Assembly (NCBI GenBank): GCA_016714045.1
Contig: JADJNY010000007.1
Location: 248,001 to 312,000 of the forward strand
DNA: 64,000 nucleotides
Source of the DNA: Planctomycetota bacterium
GTDB taxonomy: Bacteria; Planctomycetota; UBA1135; GCA-002686595
Direction of reading: 5' to 3'
Below are positions 1 to 8,625 of this stretch, in pieces (the first letter of the stretch is position 1; every line of letters starts with the position of its first letter). The position numbers were made by a program, and so were the translations under genes. Below the pieces are notes generated by a model that was given only the letters and a program-made list of their open reading frames with translations, did not search any database and was not told the DNA's origin.

Positions 1-1
1 C

Positions 2-296
2 TACAGCGTCCGCCTGCTCCTGATGCTCCTGTGGATCACGCTGATGAACGTGGCGGACAGCTTCTTCACGCTCGTCCACCTGCAGCACGGCGGCACCGAG
101 GTGAACCCGGTCGCCGGGGCTGCTCCTGACGACGGGGCTTTCGTCGTTCGTGCTGCTCAAGTCGGGGCTGATCTCGCTCGCGCTCGTCGTGCTCTGCGTT
201 CACAAGAACTTCCACCTCGCGCGCCTCGGCCTCTGGGTCGCCGCGATCGCGTACACGCTGCTGTTCGCCTACCACCTGTCGCTGTTCGGCGTGTGA
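2..296 (+). CDS. DUF5658-like small membrane protein, 5' truncated and frameshifted
   Basis: Only the 3' part is in the window. Frame 2 gives a hydrophobic start followed by NVADSFFTLVHLQHGGTEVNPVA, the N..D...T......G..E.NP pattern of the small DUF5658 membrane family. From about position 117 the protein-like reading moves to the next frame (LLLTTGLSSFVLLKSG, then two hydrophobic stretches ending HLSLFGV and TGA at 294-296). Removing one G from the GGGG run at 116-119 joins the two halves as VAGLLLTTG. The shift is therefore either a homopolymer sequencing error or a real inactivating insertion. The function of the family is unknown to me; an integral membrane location is clear from composition. 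Confidence 0.55.
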
Positions 297-337
297 ACGT
301 CGGCGCTGGAGCGCTGGAGCGCGCCGCGCCGCGCGCG

Positions 338-343
338 TAGACT
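338..343 (+). promoter_or_regulatory. TAGACT -10-like box, 9 nt before the start codon
   Basis: TAGACT ends 9 nt before the ATG at 353. A start of transcription about 7 nt after such a box would fall at the start codon and give a leaderless mRNA. No -35 hexamer is recognisable at the usual spacing. The same arrangement recurs at seven or more genes in this window. Confidence 0.4.
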
Positions 344-352
344 CGCCCGCCC

Positions 353-1519
353 ATGCGCATCGCGCGCGTCCTGACCCGGCTCAACCTAGGCGGCCCCGCG
401 CGGCAGGCGCTCGCGAGCGATCCACGCCTCGTCGCGGAAGGCCACCAGGTGCGGCTCTTCACCGGCCGGCCCGAGGCGGGCGAGGGCGACCTCTTCGACG
501 CCTTCGTCGCGCGCGGCCTCGACGTCGTGCGCGTGCCGGGCCTGGCGCGCGGTCTGTCGCCCGTCGGGGACGGTCGCGCGCTGCTCGCACTGCGCCGCGC
601 GTTCCGCGCGTTCGAACCGGACGTCGTGCACACGCACGCGTCGAAAGCGGGTGCGCTCGGCCGCCGTGCGGCGAAGGCCGTCCCGCGCGCGGCGGTCGTC
701 CACACGTTCCACGGCCACGTGCTGGAGGGCTACTTCCCTGAGCCGGTCTCGAAGGGGCTCGTCGCGCTGGAGCGCCGCCTCGCCCGGCGCACGGACCGCG
801 TGATCGCCGTGTCGCACGCGACGGCGGAGGACCTCGTGCGCCTCCGCGTCGTCGAGGACGAGACGAAGCTCGTCGTCGTGCCGCCTGGCGTCGAACTCGA
901 CCCGCTCCTCGCGCTGCGCGGACGATCGGGGGTGCTGCGCTCCCTGCTGGGCGTCGGCGAGGACGCGGTGCTGGTCGGCGTGCTCGGGCGCCTTGCCGAG
1001 GTGAAGCGCCCCGAGTGGGCGCTCGACGTGTTCCAGATGCTCGCGGAGCGCTACCCCAAGCTGCACCTCGTGTTCGTCGGCGACGGCGAGCTCTTCGGGA
1101 TGCTCGAACGGCGCATCACGGCGCTCCCGCCCGCGCTGCGCGCGCGTGCGCACCTCGTCGGCGCGCGCGACGACATCGCGGCGGTGCTCGCGGACCTCGA
1201 CGTCGTGCTGCTCACGTCGCGCAGCGAGGGCCTGCCCGTCGCGTTGATCGAGGCGGGCGCCGCGGGCAAGCCCGTGGTCGCGACGCCCGTCGGTGGCGTG
1301 CCCGAGGTCGTCGCGCACGAACGCACGGGCTACCTCGGCGCGAGCGTCGACGAGCTCGCGTTCGGGCTCGCGCAGCTCTGCGACGCGCCCGCTGCTCGGC
1401 CCGCGTTCGGCCAGCGCGCGCGCTTGCGCGTCGCGGCGCGCCACTCGGCGGACGAGCTCGCGAAGCGGCTCGCGGCCGTGTACCGCGCCGCGGTGGAGGT
1501 GCATGCGTGCGCCTCCTGA
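353..1519 (+). CDS. GT4-family glycosyltransferase
   Basis: A GT-B fold retaining glycosyltransferase of family 4, expected to move a sugar from a nucleotide-sugar donor to a growing surface glycan at the cytoplasmic membrane. The 388 residues begin MRIARVLTRLNLGGPARQ, the usual Rossmann start with the acceptor-side glycine loop (residues 12-14). VVHTHASKAG (91-100) and HTFHGH (117-122) are typical of the N-terminal domain. The C-terminal domain has VGVLGRLAEVKRP (208-220) and the EX7E donor site, Glu292 to Glu300, in SEGLPVALIEAG. ATG 353 is chosen because the conserved N-terminus begins there. The stop overlaps the next gene by 13 nt, so this is the first gene of a translationally coupled run. 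The sugar and acceptor cannot be told from sequence. Confidence 0.9.
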   Translation: MRIARVLTRLNLGGPARQALASDPRLVAEGHQVRLFTGRPEAGEGDLFDAFVARGLDVVRVPGLARGLSPVGDGRALLALRRAFRAFEPDVVHTHASKAGALGRRAAKAVPRAAVVHTFHGHVLEGYFPEPVSKGLVALERRLARRTDRVIAVSHATAEDLVRLRVVEDETKLVVVPPGVELDPLLALRGRSGVLRSLLGVGEDAVLVGVLGRLAEVKRPEWALDVFQMLAERYPKLHLVFVGDGELFGMLERRITALPPALRARAHLVGARDDIAAVLADLDVVLLTSRSEGLPVALIEAGAAGKPVVATPVGGVPEVVAHERTGYLGASVDELAFGLAQLCDAPAARPAFGQRARLRVAARHSADELAKRLAAVYRAAVEVHACAS

Positions 1520-2664
1520 TGGTCTCCGGCGACCGCCAGGTCACGATCGGCGAGAAGGGGCCGTTCCACGCGATGCAGCGCGAGTTCTCGCGCTGGTTCG
1601 AGCGCATCGACGTGCTCTGTCCGCGCCCCGACCGCGCGCCTACGGTCGCGACGATCCACGGCAACGTGCATTTCCACCCCGCGGACTGCGAGCGCTCGCG
1701 CATGGCGCGCTGGATCGCGCGGCGCGGCACGGAGCTCGTACGCGAGCACGGCCATGCGCTCGTCGTCAGCCACGACTACGGCCGCTTCTACAACGGGATC
1801 GGGAGCTGGCGCATCGCGCAGGCGACCGGCGTCCCGTACCTCTCCGAGCTGCACCACGTCCCGGGCCATCCCGTCGCGGCGGACGTGCGCGAGCGCTTCG
1901 AGAAGGCGCTCGCGCGCCTCTACGTGCGGTGGGCGCGCGACAAGGCGCTCGCGTTCCGCGTCGTGAATCGCCGCGAGATGCCCGCGCTCCTCGCGCGCTG
2001 GGGCGTGCCGAGCGAGAAGGTCGTCGTGCTGCCGTCGCTCTACATCGATCTCGAAGTGTTCCGGCCGCCGCAGCGCCCGCTCGCGCCGCGGCAAGACGTC
2101 GTGTTCGTCGGGCGCATGGTGGGGAACAAGGGCCTCGTGCCGATCGTGGACGCGCTCGCGCGGCTCCAGCACGAGGGCCGGCCCGCGACTGCCCTGTTCG
2201 TCGGCAAGGGACCGCTCGCGGGCGCCGTGCGCGAGCGCGTCGCGAAGCAGGGGCTCGCCGAGCGCGTGCGGTTCGTCGAGTGGGTCGACTCGCCGGCGGA
2301 GCTCGCCGAGCTGTACCGCGAGAGCCGCGTGTGCGTCTGCGCGTCGACGTGCGAGGGCGGACCGCGCTTCACGGTCGAGGCGATGGCGTGCGGGACACCC
2401 GTCGTCAGCACGCCCGTCGGCGTCATGACCGAGCTGCTCGAGTCGGGCGAGCTCGGCCGGCTCTCCGGCTTCGACGCGCCGTCGATCGCGGAGGCGCTCG
2501 GCGCGGTGCTCGGCGACGAAGCGCGCCGCGCGCGCATGGGGGCCGCCGCGGCCGCGGAGACCCGCCGGTTCGAGTACGCGAGCACGCTGAAGGGCTATGC
2601 GGAGGGGTTGTACCGCCTCGTCGGGCTCCCGCTGCCCGCGCCCGCGCCGGAGAAGCCGCGGTGA
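1507..2664 (+). CDS. GT4-family glycosyltransferase
   Basis: A second family-4 glycosyltransferase (385 residues), presumably adding another residue in the same glycan. The start is taken as GTG 1507, giving (M)RLLMVSGDRQVT; the alternative ATG at 1519 overlaps the previous stop as ATGA but removes the first beta strand. The N-terminal domain carries VVSHDYGRFYNGIGSW and SELHHVPGHP. The C-terminal domain carries VFVGRMVGNKGL (the donor-binding G..K loop) and the EX7E motif in CEGGPRFTVEAMACG. The 3' end overlaps the next gene by 4 nt (GTGA at 2661-2664). No signal peptide or membrane span is visible, so a cytoplasmic, membrane-associated enzyme is expected. Donor and acceptor are unknown. Confidence 0.88.
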   Translation: MRLLMVSGDRQVTIGEKGPFHAMQREFSRWFERIDVLCPRPDRAPTVATIHGNVHFHPADCERSRMARWIARRGTELVREHGHALVVSHDYGRFYNGIGSWRIAQATGVPYLSELHHVPGHPVAADVRERFEKALARLYVRWARDKALAFRVVNRREMPALLARWGVPSEKVVVLPSLYIDLEVFRPPQRPLAPRQDVVFVGRMVGNKGLVPIVDALARLQHEGRPATALFVGKGPLAGAVRERVAKQGLAERVRFVEWVDSPAELAELYRESRVCVCASTCEGGPRFTVEAMACGTPVVSTPVGVMTELLESGELGRLSGFDAPSIAEALGAVLGDEARRARMGAAAAAETRRFEYASTLKGYAEGLYRLVGLPLPAPAPEKPR

Positions 2665-3758
2665 AGCTGCTCTTCCTGACGCAGGTCGTCGATGCGAACG
2701 ACGCGGTGCTCGGCTTCGTGCCGCGCTGGCTCGCGGGGCTCGCGCGAAACTGCGAGCGCGTGCGCGCCATCACGCTCGAGGCCGGCGACCTGTCGACGCT
2801 GCCCGCGAACGTCGACGTGCGCGTCGTGGGACGCCACGGCAGCATCGTGCGCTGGCTGCGCTACCAGGCGCACCTGCGCGAGGCGCTGCGCAAGGACGGC
2901 TTCGACACGGTCCTCGCGCACATGGTGCCGCGGTACGCGCTGCTCGCGAGCGGCCCCGCGCGCCGCGCCGGTGCGCGCACGTTCCTCTGGTACACGCACG
3001 CCGGCGTCGACCGCCGGCTCCTCGCCGCGATCCCGCGCGTGGAAAAGGTCTTCACCGCAAGTCCCGAGTCCCTCCGCGTCGATACGGAGCGGCGGGTGGT
3101 CACGGGTCACGGCATCGACCTGGACCACTTCGTGGAGAGAAGAGGAGAGGGACCCCCGCCGTCCGGGCAGGCAGCGGGGCCGTCGCGCGTGCTCAGCATC
3201 GGGCGCTTGACGCCCTCGAAGGATCCGTTGACGGTCCTCGAGGCGGTGGCGCTGCTTCGTGCGCGCGGGCGGGACGTCGTCCTCGACCTCGTCGGAGGAG
3301 GACTGACCGTGCAGGACGAGAGTTACCGAGAGCGAGTGGACGAGCGCATCCGTGCGCTCGACCTCGTGCCGTACGTGAACCGGGCCGGCGACGTGCCCTA
3401 CCGTTCGATCCCGCCGCTCTACCGGCGCGCGAGCGTCGTCGTGAACGCGAGCTCGACGGGGAGCCTCGACAAGGTCGTGCTCGAGGCGTGGGCGTCGAAG
3501 CGGCCCGTCATCTCCTGCAACGAGGCCGTGCCGCCGCTCGTGCGCGAGCTCGCCCCCGACGACCGGTGGATGAACTTCCCGCACGGCGACGCGCGCACGC
3601 TCGCGGAGCGCCTCGAAACGGCGCTGGACCTCCCGAAGGAGCGCGCGGAGGCGCTCGGCGAGCGCTTGCGCGCGATCGTGCGCCGCGACCACGAGGTCGA
3701 CGCGCTCATGCACCGCCTCGTGCGCGAGATGTCGGCGCCGCGCGGAGGTGCCGCGTGA
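2661..3758 (+). CDS. GT4-like glycosyltransferase with variant EX7E site
   Basis: The GTG start at 2661 overlaps the previous stop by 4 nt and opens with (M)KLLFLTQVVDANDAVLGFV, a GT-B Rossmann start. The 365 residues contain LWYTHAGVDRRLLAAIPRV, RVLSIGRLTPSKDP (donor-domain loop with the Arg/Lys pair) and SSTGSLDKVVLEAWASKRP. The first Glu of the EX7E motif is not conserved; the pattern G-S-L-D-K-V-V-L-E is one I associate with a distinct GT4 subgroup. Its job is probably a sugar transfer in the same pathway as its neighbours. The next gene begins inside its stop codon region (GTGA, 3755-3758), again implying coupled translation. Confidence 0.85.
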   Translation: MKLLFLTQVVDANDAVLGFVPRWLAGLARNCERVRAITLEAGDLSTLPANVDVRVVGRHGSIVRWLRYQAHLREALRKDGFDTVLAHMVPRYALLASGPARRAGARTFLWYTHAGVDRRLLAAIPRVEKVFTASPESLRVDTERRVVTGHGIDLDHFVERRGEGPPPSGQAAGPSRVLSIGRLTPSKDPLTVLEAVALLRARGRDVVLDLVGGGLTVQDESYRERVDERIRALDLVPYVNRAGDVPYRSIPPLYRRASVVVNASSTGSLDKVVLEAWASKRPVISCNEAVPPLVRELAPDDRWMNFPHGDARTLAERLETALDLPKERAEALGERLRAIVRRDHEVDALMHRLVREMSAPRGGAA

Positions 3759-4663
3759 CGCAGATCAGCGTGGTCGTGCCCTCGTGGAACACGCGCGAAG
3801 CGCTGCGCACGTGCCTCGAGGCGCTCAAGTCGGCGCTCCCGCCGTCGTCCGAGGTGCTCGTCGTCGACAACGGCAGCCGCGACGCTTCCGCGCGCATGGT
3901 GCACGAGCAGTTTCCGTGGGTACGCATCGTGCGCAACGCGCGGAACACGGGCTACGCGCACGCGTGCAATCAGGGCGCGGAGCTCGCGCGCGGTGCGTAC
4001 GTGCTCTTCCTGCACACGGACGTCCAGGTGGCCACCGACACGGTGCGCCGGCTCGTCCAGTTCCTCGAGGAGAACCCGAAGTACGGCGCCGCGACGCCGC
4101 GCCTCCTCGATCCGGACGGGACGACGCAGCGCTCGCACCAGCGCTTCCCGAACCTGTTGACGCCGCTCTTCCAGGGCACGCCGCTCGAGCGGTGGATCCC
4201 GGACAACTTCGAGCTCGACCGGCTCAGCGCGCGCGACTTCGATTACGAGCGCGACGGCGAGGTCCAGTACGCGTCCGGTGCGTGCCTCCTGATGCGGCGC
4301 AAGGCGCTCAAGTCGACGCGGCCGATGGACGAGTCGATGTGGCTCTACTTCGCCGACGCCGACCTGTGCAAGCGCCTTTGGTCGCGCGGCTGGCGCATCG
4401 CCTATCTGTCCCAGGCGTGCGCGCTCCACGCGGGCGGCGCGAGCACGCGCTTCTACCTCGAGGCGGAGACGGAGTGGCAGCGGAACCGCCTCGCGTACTA
4501 TCGCAAGCACTTCGGCCGCTGGTCGGGCTGGTGGGTGAAGACCTGCGTCGCCTGGACCTTCGCCGACGCCTGCGTGCGCGAGTTCTGGCGCCGTGCGCAC
4601 GGCGCCGTGGAGGAGCCGCTGCTCCCGCTCTGGCAGGACTTCGAGCTCTTCCTCCGGCGCTGA
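3755..4663 (+). CDS. GT2-family glycosyltransferase (rhamnosyltransferase-like)
   Basis: An inverting GT-A enzyme of family 2 (302 residues from GTG 3755). The start (M)TQISVVVPSWNTREAL is the classic GT2 opening. EVLVVDNGSRDASARMV gives the nucleotide-binding DNGSxD, NARNTGYAHACNQGA the middle motif, and VLFLHTDV takes the place of the DxD metal site. SGACLLMRRKAL and DESMWLYFADADLCKRLW are the acceptor-side motifs seen in rhamnosyltransferase-like members. No multi-span membrane domain is present, so it is a transferase rather than a processive synthase. It is the fourth of four genes that overlap end to start from 353 to 4663. The acceptor sugar is not predictable. Confidence 0.88.
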   Translation: MTQISVVVPSWNTREALRTCLEALKSALPPSSEVLVVDNGSRDASARMVHEQFPWVRIVRNARNTGYAHACNQGAELARGAYVLFLHTDVQVATDTVRRLVQFLEENPKYGAATPRLLDPDGTTQRSHQRFPNLLTPLFQGTPLERWIPDNFELDRLSARDFDYERDGEVQYASGACLLMRRKALKSTRPMDESMWLYFADADLCKRLWSRGWRIAYLSQACALHAGGASTRFYLEAETEWQRNRLAYYRKHFGRWSGWWVKTCVAWTFADACVREFWRRAHGAVEEPLLPLWQDFELFLRR

Positions 4664-4703
4664 ACTCGTTGCGCCGCGCGCGCGCGGTCGCCAAGATCGA
4701 CGC

Positions 4704-6497
4704 ATGCCGTCCGCGACCACGCTCCCGGTGGGAGAGGAGCTCCTCGAGCCCCTCCGCCGGACGTTTCGCTGGCTCGTCGGGCTGCGCGGCGCCGACGGGC
4801 GCATCGTGTGTCCATGGCACGGCGTCGAGCACACGGGCAGCAACGCGGGCGTGATCGTGCTCGCGTGCGAGATGCTCGCGCACGACCCCGCGGCCGACGC
4901 GGAGCTCTTGCGGCGTGAAGCACGCCTGGAGGCGCGCCGGCTCTGCGCGAACCTCGTGCGCGAGGGGACGAGCGCCTGCCATACGTTCCGGCCCGGCCGG
5001 CACGACCCGTTCAACTGCTCGAACAGCGTGATCGACGGCGGAGCGGCGACGGACGCGCTGTCGCAGTTCGTGCGCGCGCTCGGGCCCGAACTCGAGCCCG
5101 CGGAGCGCGAGCGCTGCAAGGACGCCGCGCTCCTTCACGCGCGCACGTACCTACGTTACGCGGTGCTCGACAAGGGCATCCCGGCGCAGCGCGCGTGGGG
5201 GCTCGCGGGCGTCGCGGGCGCGTGGGCGCTCGAGCGCGACGACGAACTCGAACGCGCGGCGCTCGAGGCGGTCGGCGTGTTGGAGGGCATCCAGCACGCG
5301 GACGGGAGCTACCCGTACCACCCGATCGAGTGGGGCGCGGAGCACGCGGGCGCGAGCGACGTCTCGTCCTTCTACCAGTCGCGCGTCACCGCGTTCCTGT
5401 TCCGCGCGCTGCGCGACCTCGGCCGCGATCCCGCGCACGCGATCTTCGCGCCGCAGCTCGCGCGCGGGCTCGACTTCGCGCGCGCGCTGCAGGGGCCCGA
5501 CGGGCTCAAGTGCGGGCTCGTCGAGGCGAAGCCGTGGTACTGGGGCGACGCGCACGAGGTCGCCTCGCACCCGTTCGACGTGTACGCGTTCGCCGGCGGC
5601 GCGCGCGCACTCGGCCGCGGCGGGGACGGGCTTGCGGCGCTGTGCGCGTTCCGCGCGTGGGCCGAACGGCTCGCGCCGGACGGACGGCCGCGCGACCACG
5701 TCGCGCGCGACGGCGCGCGCGCGAGCTACCAGTGCCCCGTGTTCTGGGCCGGCCACGCCGCGTGGATCGCGCGCGCGCTGCCGGAGCTCGAGCGCGCGCG
5801 GGCGGCGGACGCGCGCGACTCGGCGCGGCCAGCGACGACGGGCAGCGGCGCGGGGATCGACCTCGCGCTGCGCTGGTTCCCGAACGCGCAGCTCGGCCGG
5901 CTCGAGGACGGGCGCGTGGTCGCGTGGGTGCGCGGCGCACGACCGGCGTCGAACGTGAACCACGGCAGCCCGCGCGGCGCCGGGCTCGTGCGCGTGTTCG
6001 ACAAGCGCGCGGGGAAGGACGCGCTCCGTCGCGAGCGCTTCGATCCCGCGGGCGAAGCGGAATGGACGGCGCGCGGCCCGCGGTCGTTCGCGCGCGGGTG
6101 GCGGAGCGGCGCCTCCGAGCTGCGCTTCTCGCTGTGGACGGCGCGCGTGCACGCGCGCGCCGGGCGCGTCGGCGCGGCGCTCGCCGAGCCGTGGCGAGCG
6201 CTGCGCGAGGGCGTCTTCGAGTACGCGGACGGCCGGGTCGCGAGCTCGTTCGCGCTCACGACCGAGGTCGACGTCGGCGCGTTCGAGCTCGCGCTCGCGG
6301 GTCCGCTCGCGTGGCGGGACGGTACGTCCGTGCCGGGGTCGCGCGTGGAGCGACGCTTCGCGGTCGACGGCGACGGGCTCGAGGTGACCGAGCGCGTCCT
6401 CGACCACGGCACCCTGCGCGGGCTCGACTACGCCTTGCCCGCGGCGGCGCGCGCGGTCGAGCGCGGACCCGCCTCCGTGCGTTGGCGCCTCCCCTGA
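4704..6497 (+). CDS. Uncharacterised protein with alpha/alpha-toroid-like character
   Basis: A 597-residue soluble protein with no signal peptide. The first ~370 residues are rich in helices and aromatic/Gly turns (WHGVEHTGSNAGV, FNCSNSVIDGGAATDALSQF, HADGSYPYHPIEWGAEH, CGLVEAKPWYWGDAHEVASHP), which resembles alpha/alpha toroid enzymes such as polysaccharide lyases, hydrolases and terpene cyclases. The C-terminal ~200 residues look like a beta-sandwich (SNVNHGSPRGAGLVRVFDKRAG, ELRFSLWTARVHARAGRVG). Toroid plus beta-sandwich is the layout of heparinase II/III-type and related glycan lyases, so a glycan-modifying role in this cluster is plausible. I do not see a definitive family motif. ATG 4704 is the first start before the conserved-looking region. 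Confidence 0.6.
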   Translation: MPSATTLPVGEELLEPLRRTFRWLVGLRGADGRIVCPWHGVEHTGSNAGVIVLACEMLAHDPAADAELLRREARLEARRLCANLVREGTSACHTFRPGRHDPFNCSNSVIDGGAATDALSQFVRALGPELEPAERERCKDAALLHARTYLRYAVLDKGIPAQRAWGLAGVAGAWALERDDELERAALEAVGVLEGIQHADGSYPYHPIEWGAEHAGASDVSSFYQSRVTAFLFRALRDLGRDPAHAIFAPQLARGLDFARALQGPDGLKCGLVEAKPWYWGDAHEVASHPFDVYAFAGGARALGRGGDGLAALCAFRAWAERLAPDGRPRDHVARDGARASYQCPVFWAGHAAWIARALPELERARAADARDSARPATTGSGAGIDLALRWFPNAQLGRLEDGRVVAWVRGARPASNVNHGSPRGAGLVRVFDKRAGKDALRRERFDPAGEAEWTARGPRSFARGWRSGASELRFSLWTARVHARAGRVGAALAEPWRALREGVFEYADGRVASSFALTTEVDVGAFELALAGPLAWRDGTSVPGSRVERRFAVDGDGLEVTERVLDHGTLRGLDYALPAAARAVERGPASVRWRLP

Positions 6498-6534
6498 CGG
6501 CAGCTCCGCGCTTCCGTCGCCCGCCCTGTCGGCG

Positions 6535-6540
6535 TACCCT
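6535..6540 (+). promoter_or_regulatory. TACCCT -10-like box, 11 nt before the start codon
   Basis: TACCCT ends 11 nt before ATG 6552 in the 54-nt gap after the toroid-like gene. It fits the TANNNT-near-start pattern of this window. The assignment rests on position only. Confidence 0.3.
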
Positions 6541-6551
6541 CCCAAGATCCC

Positions 6552-8625
6552 ATGCGGCCGGTCGCAACCTCGAAGGTGGGCGGACTCCTGACGAGCGCGC
6601 GCGCGGGCGTCCTCGCGGGCTCCCTGTGCGGCCTCGTGTTCGGGCTCGTCGACGGCGGGTTCGCGATCTCGTCGACGCTGGCGAAGACGGGCGACGGCGT
6701 GTCGTCGCGCGCGCCGCTCGGCGTCCTCTCGGGGCTCGGCTGCGTCGCGGGCAGCGTGCTCCAGTACACGGTCCTCTTCGCGCTCGCGCTGCTCGTGCTC
6801 GGGCTCGTGCTGCACCCGCTCCTCCGCGCGCGCGATCTCGGCCGCCGGTACGTCGTCCTGCTCGCGCTCGGGCTCGGCGCGGGCGTCGCGGCGGAGCTCT
6901 ACTGGCGCACGCGCGAGCACCTCTTCTACGGCCACTCGGCCGTGTCGCCCGAGCGCCTCGCCGTCCTGGGCGGCGCGCTCGCGCTCGGCCTCGCGGCGGG
7001 TTTCGTCGCCGCCCGCGCGCTCGCGCGCCTCTCGCGCGGCGTGCAGGTCGGCTTCACGGTCGCGTGCGCGGCCGCGTGGCTCGGCGGGGGCGTCTACCTC
7101 GCCGCCGAGGAGAGCCGGGGGAGCACGCGCGGCGCGATCAACGAGCGCAACCGAGACCTCCCGAACGTCGTGCTCGTCGTCGTCGACGCGCTGCGGCAGG
7201 ACGTGCTCGGCTGCTACGGCCACCCGCGCGTGAAGACGCCGAACCTCGACCGGCTCGCCGAGCGCGGCGTGCTGTTCGAGAACGCGTTCGTGCAGGCGCC
7301 GTTCACGTGGACGAGCTTCGGATCGCTGCTCACGGGCAAGTACCCGCGGCGTCACGGCCTTATTAAAATGAAGCCGGGGTACAAGCTGCGCCCGCAGGCG
7401 ACGCTGCCCTGGCACCTGAAGCACGCGACCCGCGCCGACGGCCGCGAGCTCCGCCCCGACGACTACGTGACGGCGAGCTTCCACACGGGCACGCTGCAGG
7501 AGGGCTCCGGCCTCCTGCGCGGCTTCGACTACGTGTTCGAGGAGACCGCGGGGCACGAGCTGCAGGACCTTTCGAGCCCGTGGAGCCAGTTCCGCAGCGA
7601 GCTGCTCCTCTGGATCTTCAAGAACCGGATCGAGGAAGCGCTTCGACTCGGGGCTCGTCGCGCGCGAAGCGGGGAACTGGTTGGCGAACGTGCGCGGCCG
7701 GCGCTTCATGACGATGGTGCACCTCTACTCGACGCACACGCCGTACGATCCGCCCGAGCGCTTCAAGGCGCTCTACCGCGACCCCGCGTACACGGGGCCG
7801 GTGAAGGCGTTCTACGCGGAGCACCGTCAGGCGATCGAGTCGCAACAGTACGTGCCGACGCCGGCGGACGTCGAAGCGGTGCGCAACCTCTACTACGCCG
7901 GCGTCACGCAGGCCGACGAGCTCGTCGGCGACCTCGTGCGCGAGCTCGAGCGCGCGGGCGAGCTCGCGAACACGCTCGTGATCGTCACGGCGGACCACGG
8001 CGAGTCGCTCGGCGAGGACGGCCTGTGGGAGCACAACCACATGGTGCGGCGCGAGCTCTGCGTGCCGCTCCTGATGTCCTGGCCCACCAAGCTGCCCGCC
8101 GGGAAGCGCGTCGGAGCACTCGTCGACCAGATCGACGTCTTCCCGACCCTCTGCGACCTCGCCGGGCTCGCGCTGCCGAAGGTGGAGGACGAGTACGCGC
8201 GCGTCGACGGCGCGAGTCTGCTGCCGCTCGTGCGTGGCGAAAAGGACGCGCTGCGCACGTTCAGCTTCGCCGAGAACGGCGTGCGGCTCGCGGTGCAGGA
8301 CCTCGGGCGCAAGCTCGACGTGCCGCGCAGCGTCGTGCTGCCGAAGACGCTCGACGACGCGCGCCCCGAGTTCGAGCGATCGCTGGGACAGAAGGAGACG
8401 GCGCCGGTCTACGTCGAGTTCGACCCGAAGGACCGCTTCGCCGAGGTGAATCAGGTCGACGCGCGCCGCGCGGCGGCGCTGGAGCTCCTTGCGGCGCTGC
8501 ATGCGTGGAGCGTCGGCATGCCGATCCCCGCGGAGCTCGTCCAGGCCTCGGGGCGCGACGAGGAGACGCACGAGATCCTGAGGCACACGGGCTACGGCGG
8601 CGGCGTCGGCGGAGACGACGAATGA
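6552..8625 (+). CDS. Membrane-anchored sulfatase-superfamily hydrolase/transferase, frameshifted
   Basis: The N-terminal ~185 residues hold about five membrane spans. A sulfatase/alkaline-phosphatase-superfamily domain follows, starting NVVLVVVDALRQDVLGCYG, with metal ligand Asp212. The nucleophile region is TWTSFGSLLTGKYPRRHG: Thr252 stands where arylsulfatases have Cys/Ser and Phe256 where they have Arg. Formylglycine-type sulfatase chemistry is therefore unlikely; Thr is the nucleophile of phosphoethanolamine and phosphoglycerol transferases. The metal-binding TADHGESLGEDGLWEHN lies in the second half. The reading frame shifts near 7633-7638: before it NRIEE, after it KRFDSGLVAREAGNW. One extra or two missing bases explain this, giving about 690 residues when repaired. 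Its 3' end overlaps the next glycosyltransferase by 4 nt (ATGA). Confidence 0.75.

Noticed and set aside
5151..7709. An 852-codon minus-strand open frame
   Set aside because: Shadow of the toroid-like and sulfatase-like genes; charged low-complexity composition.
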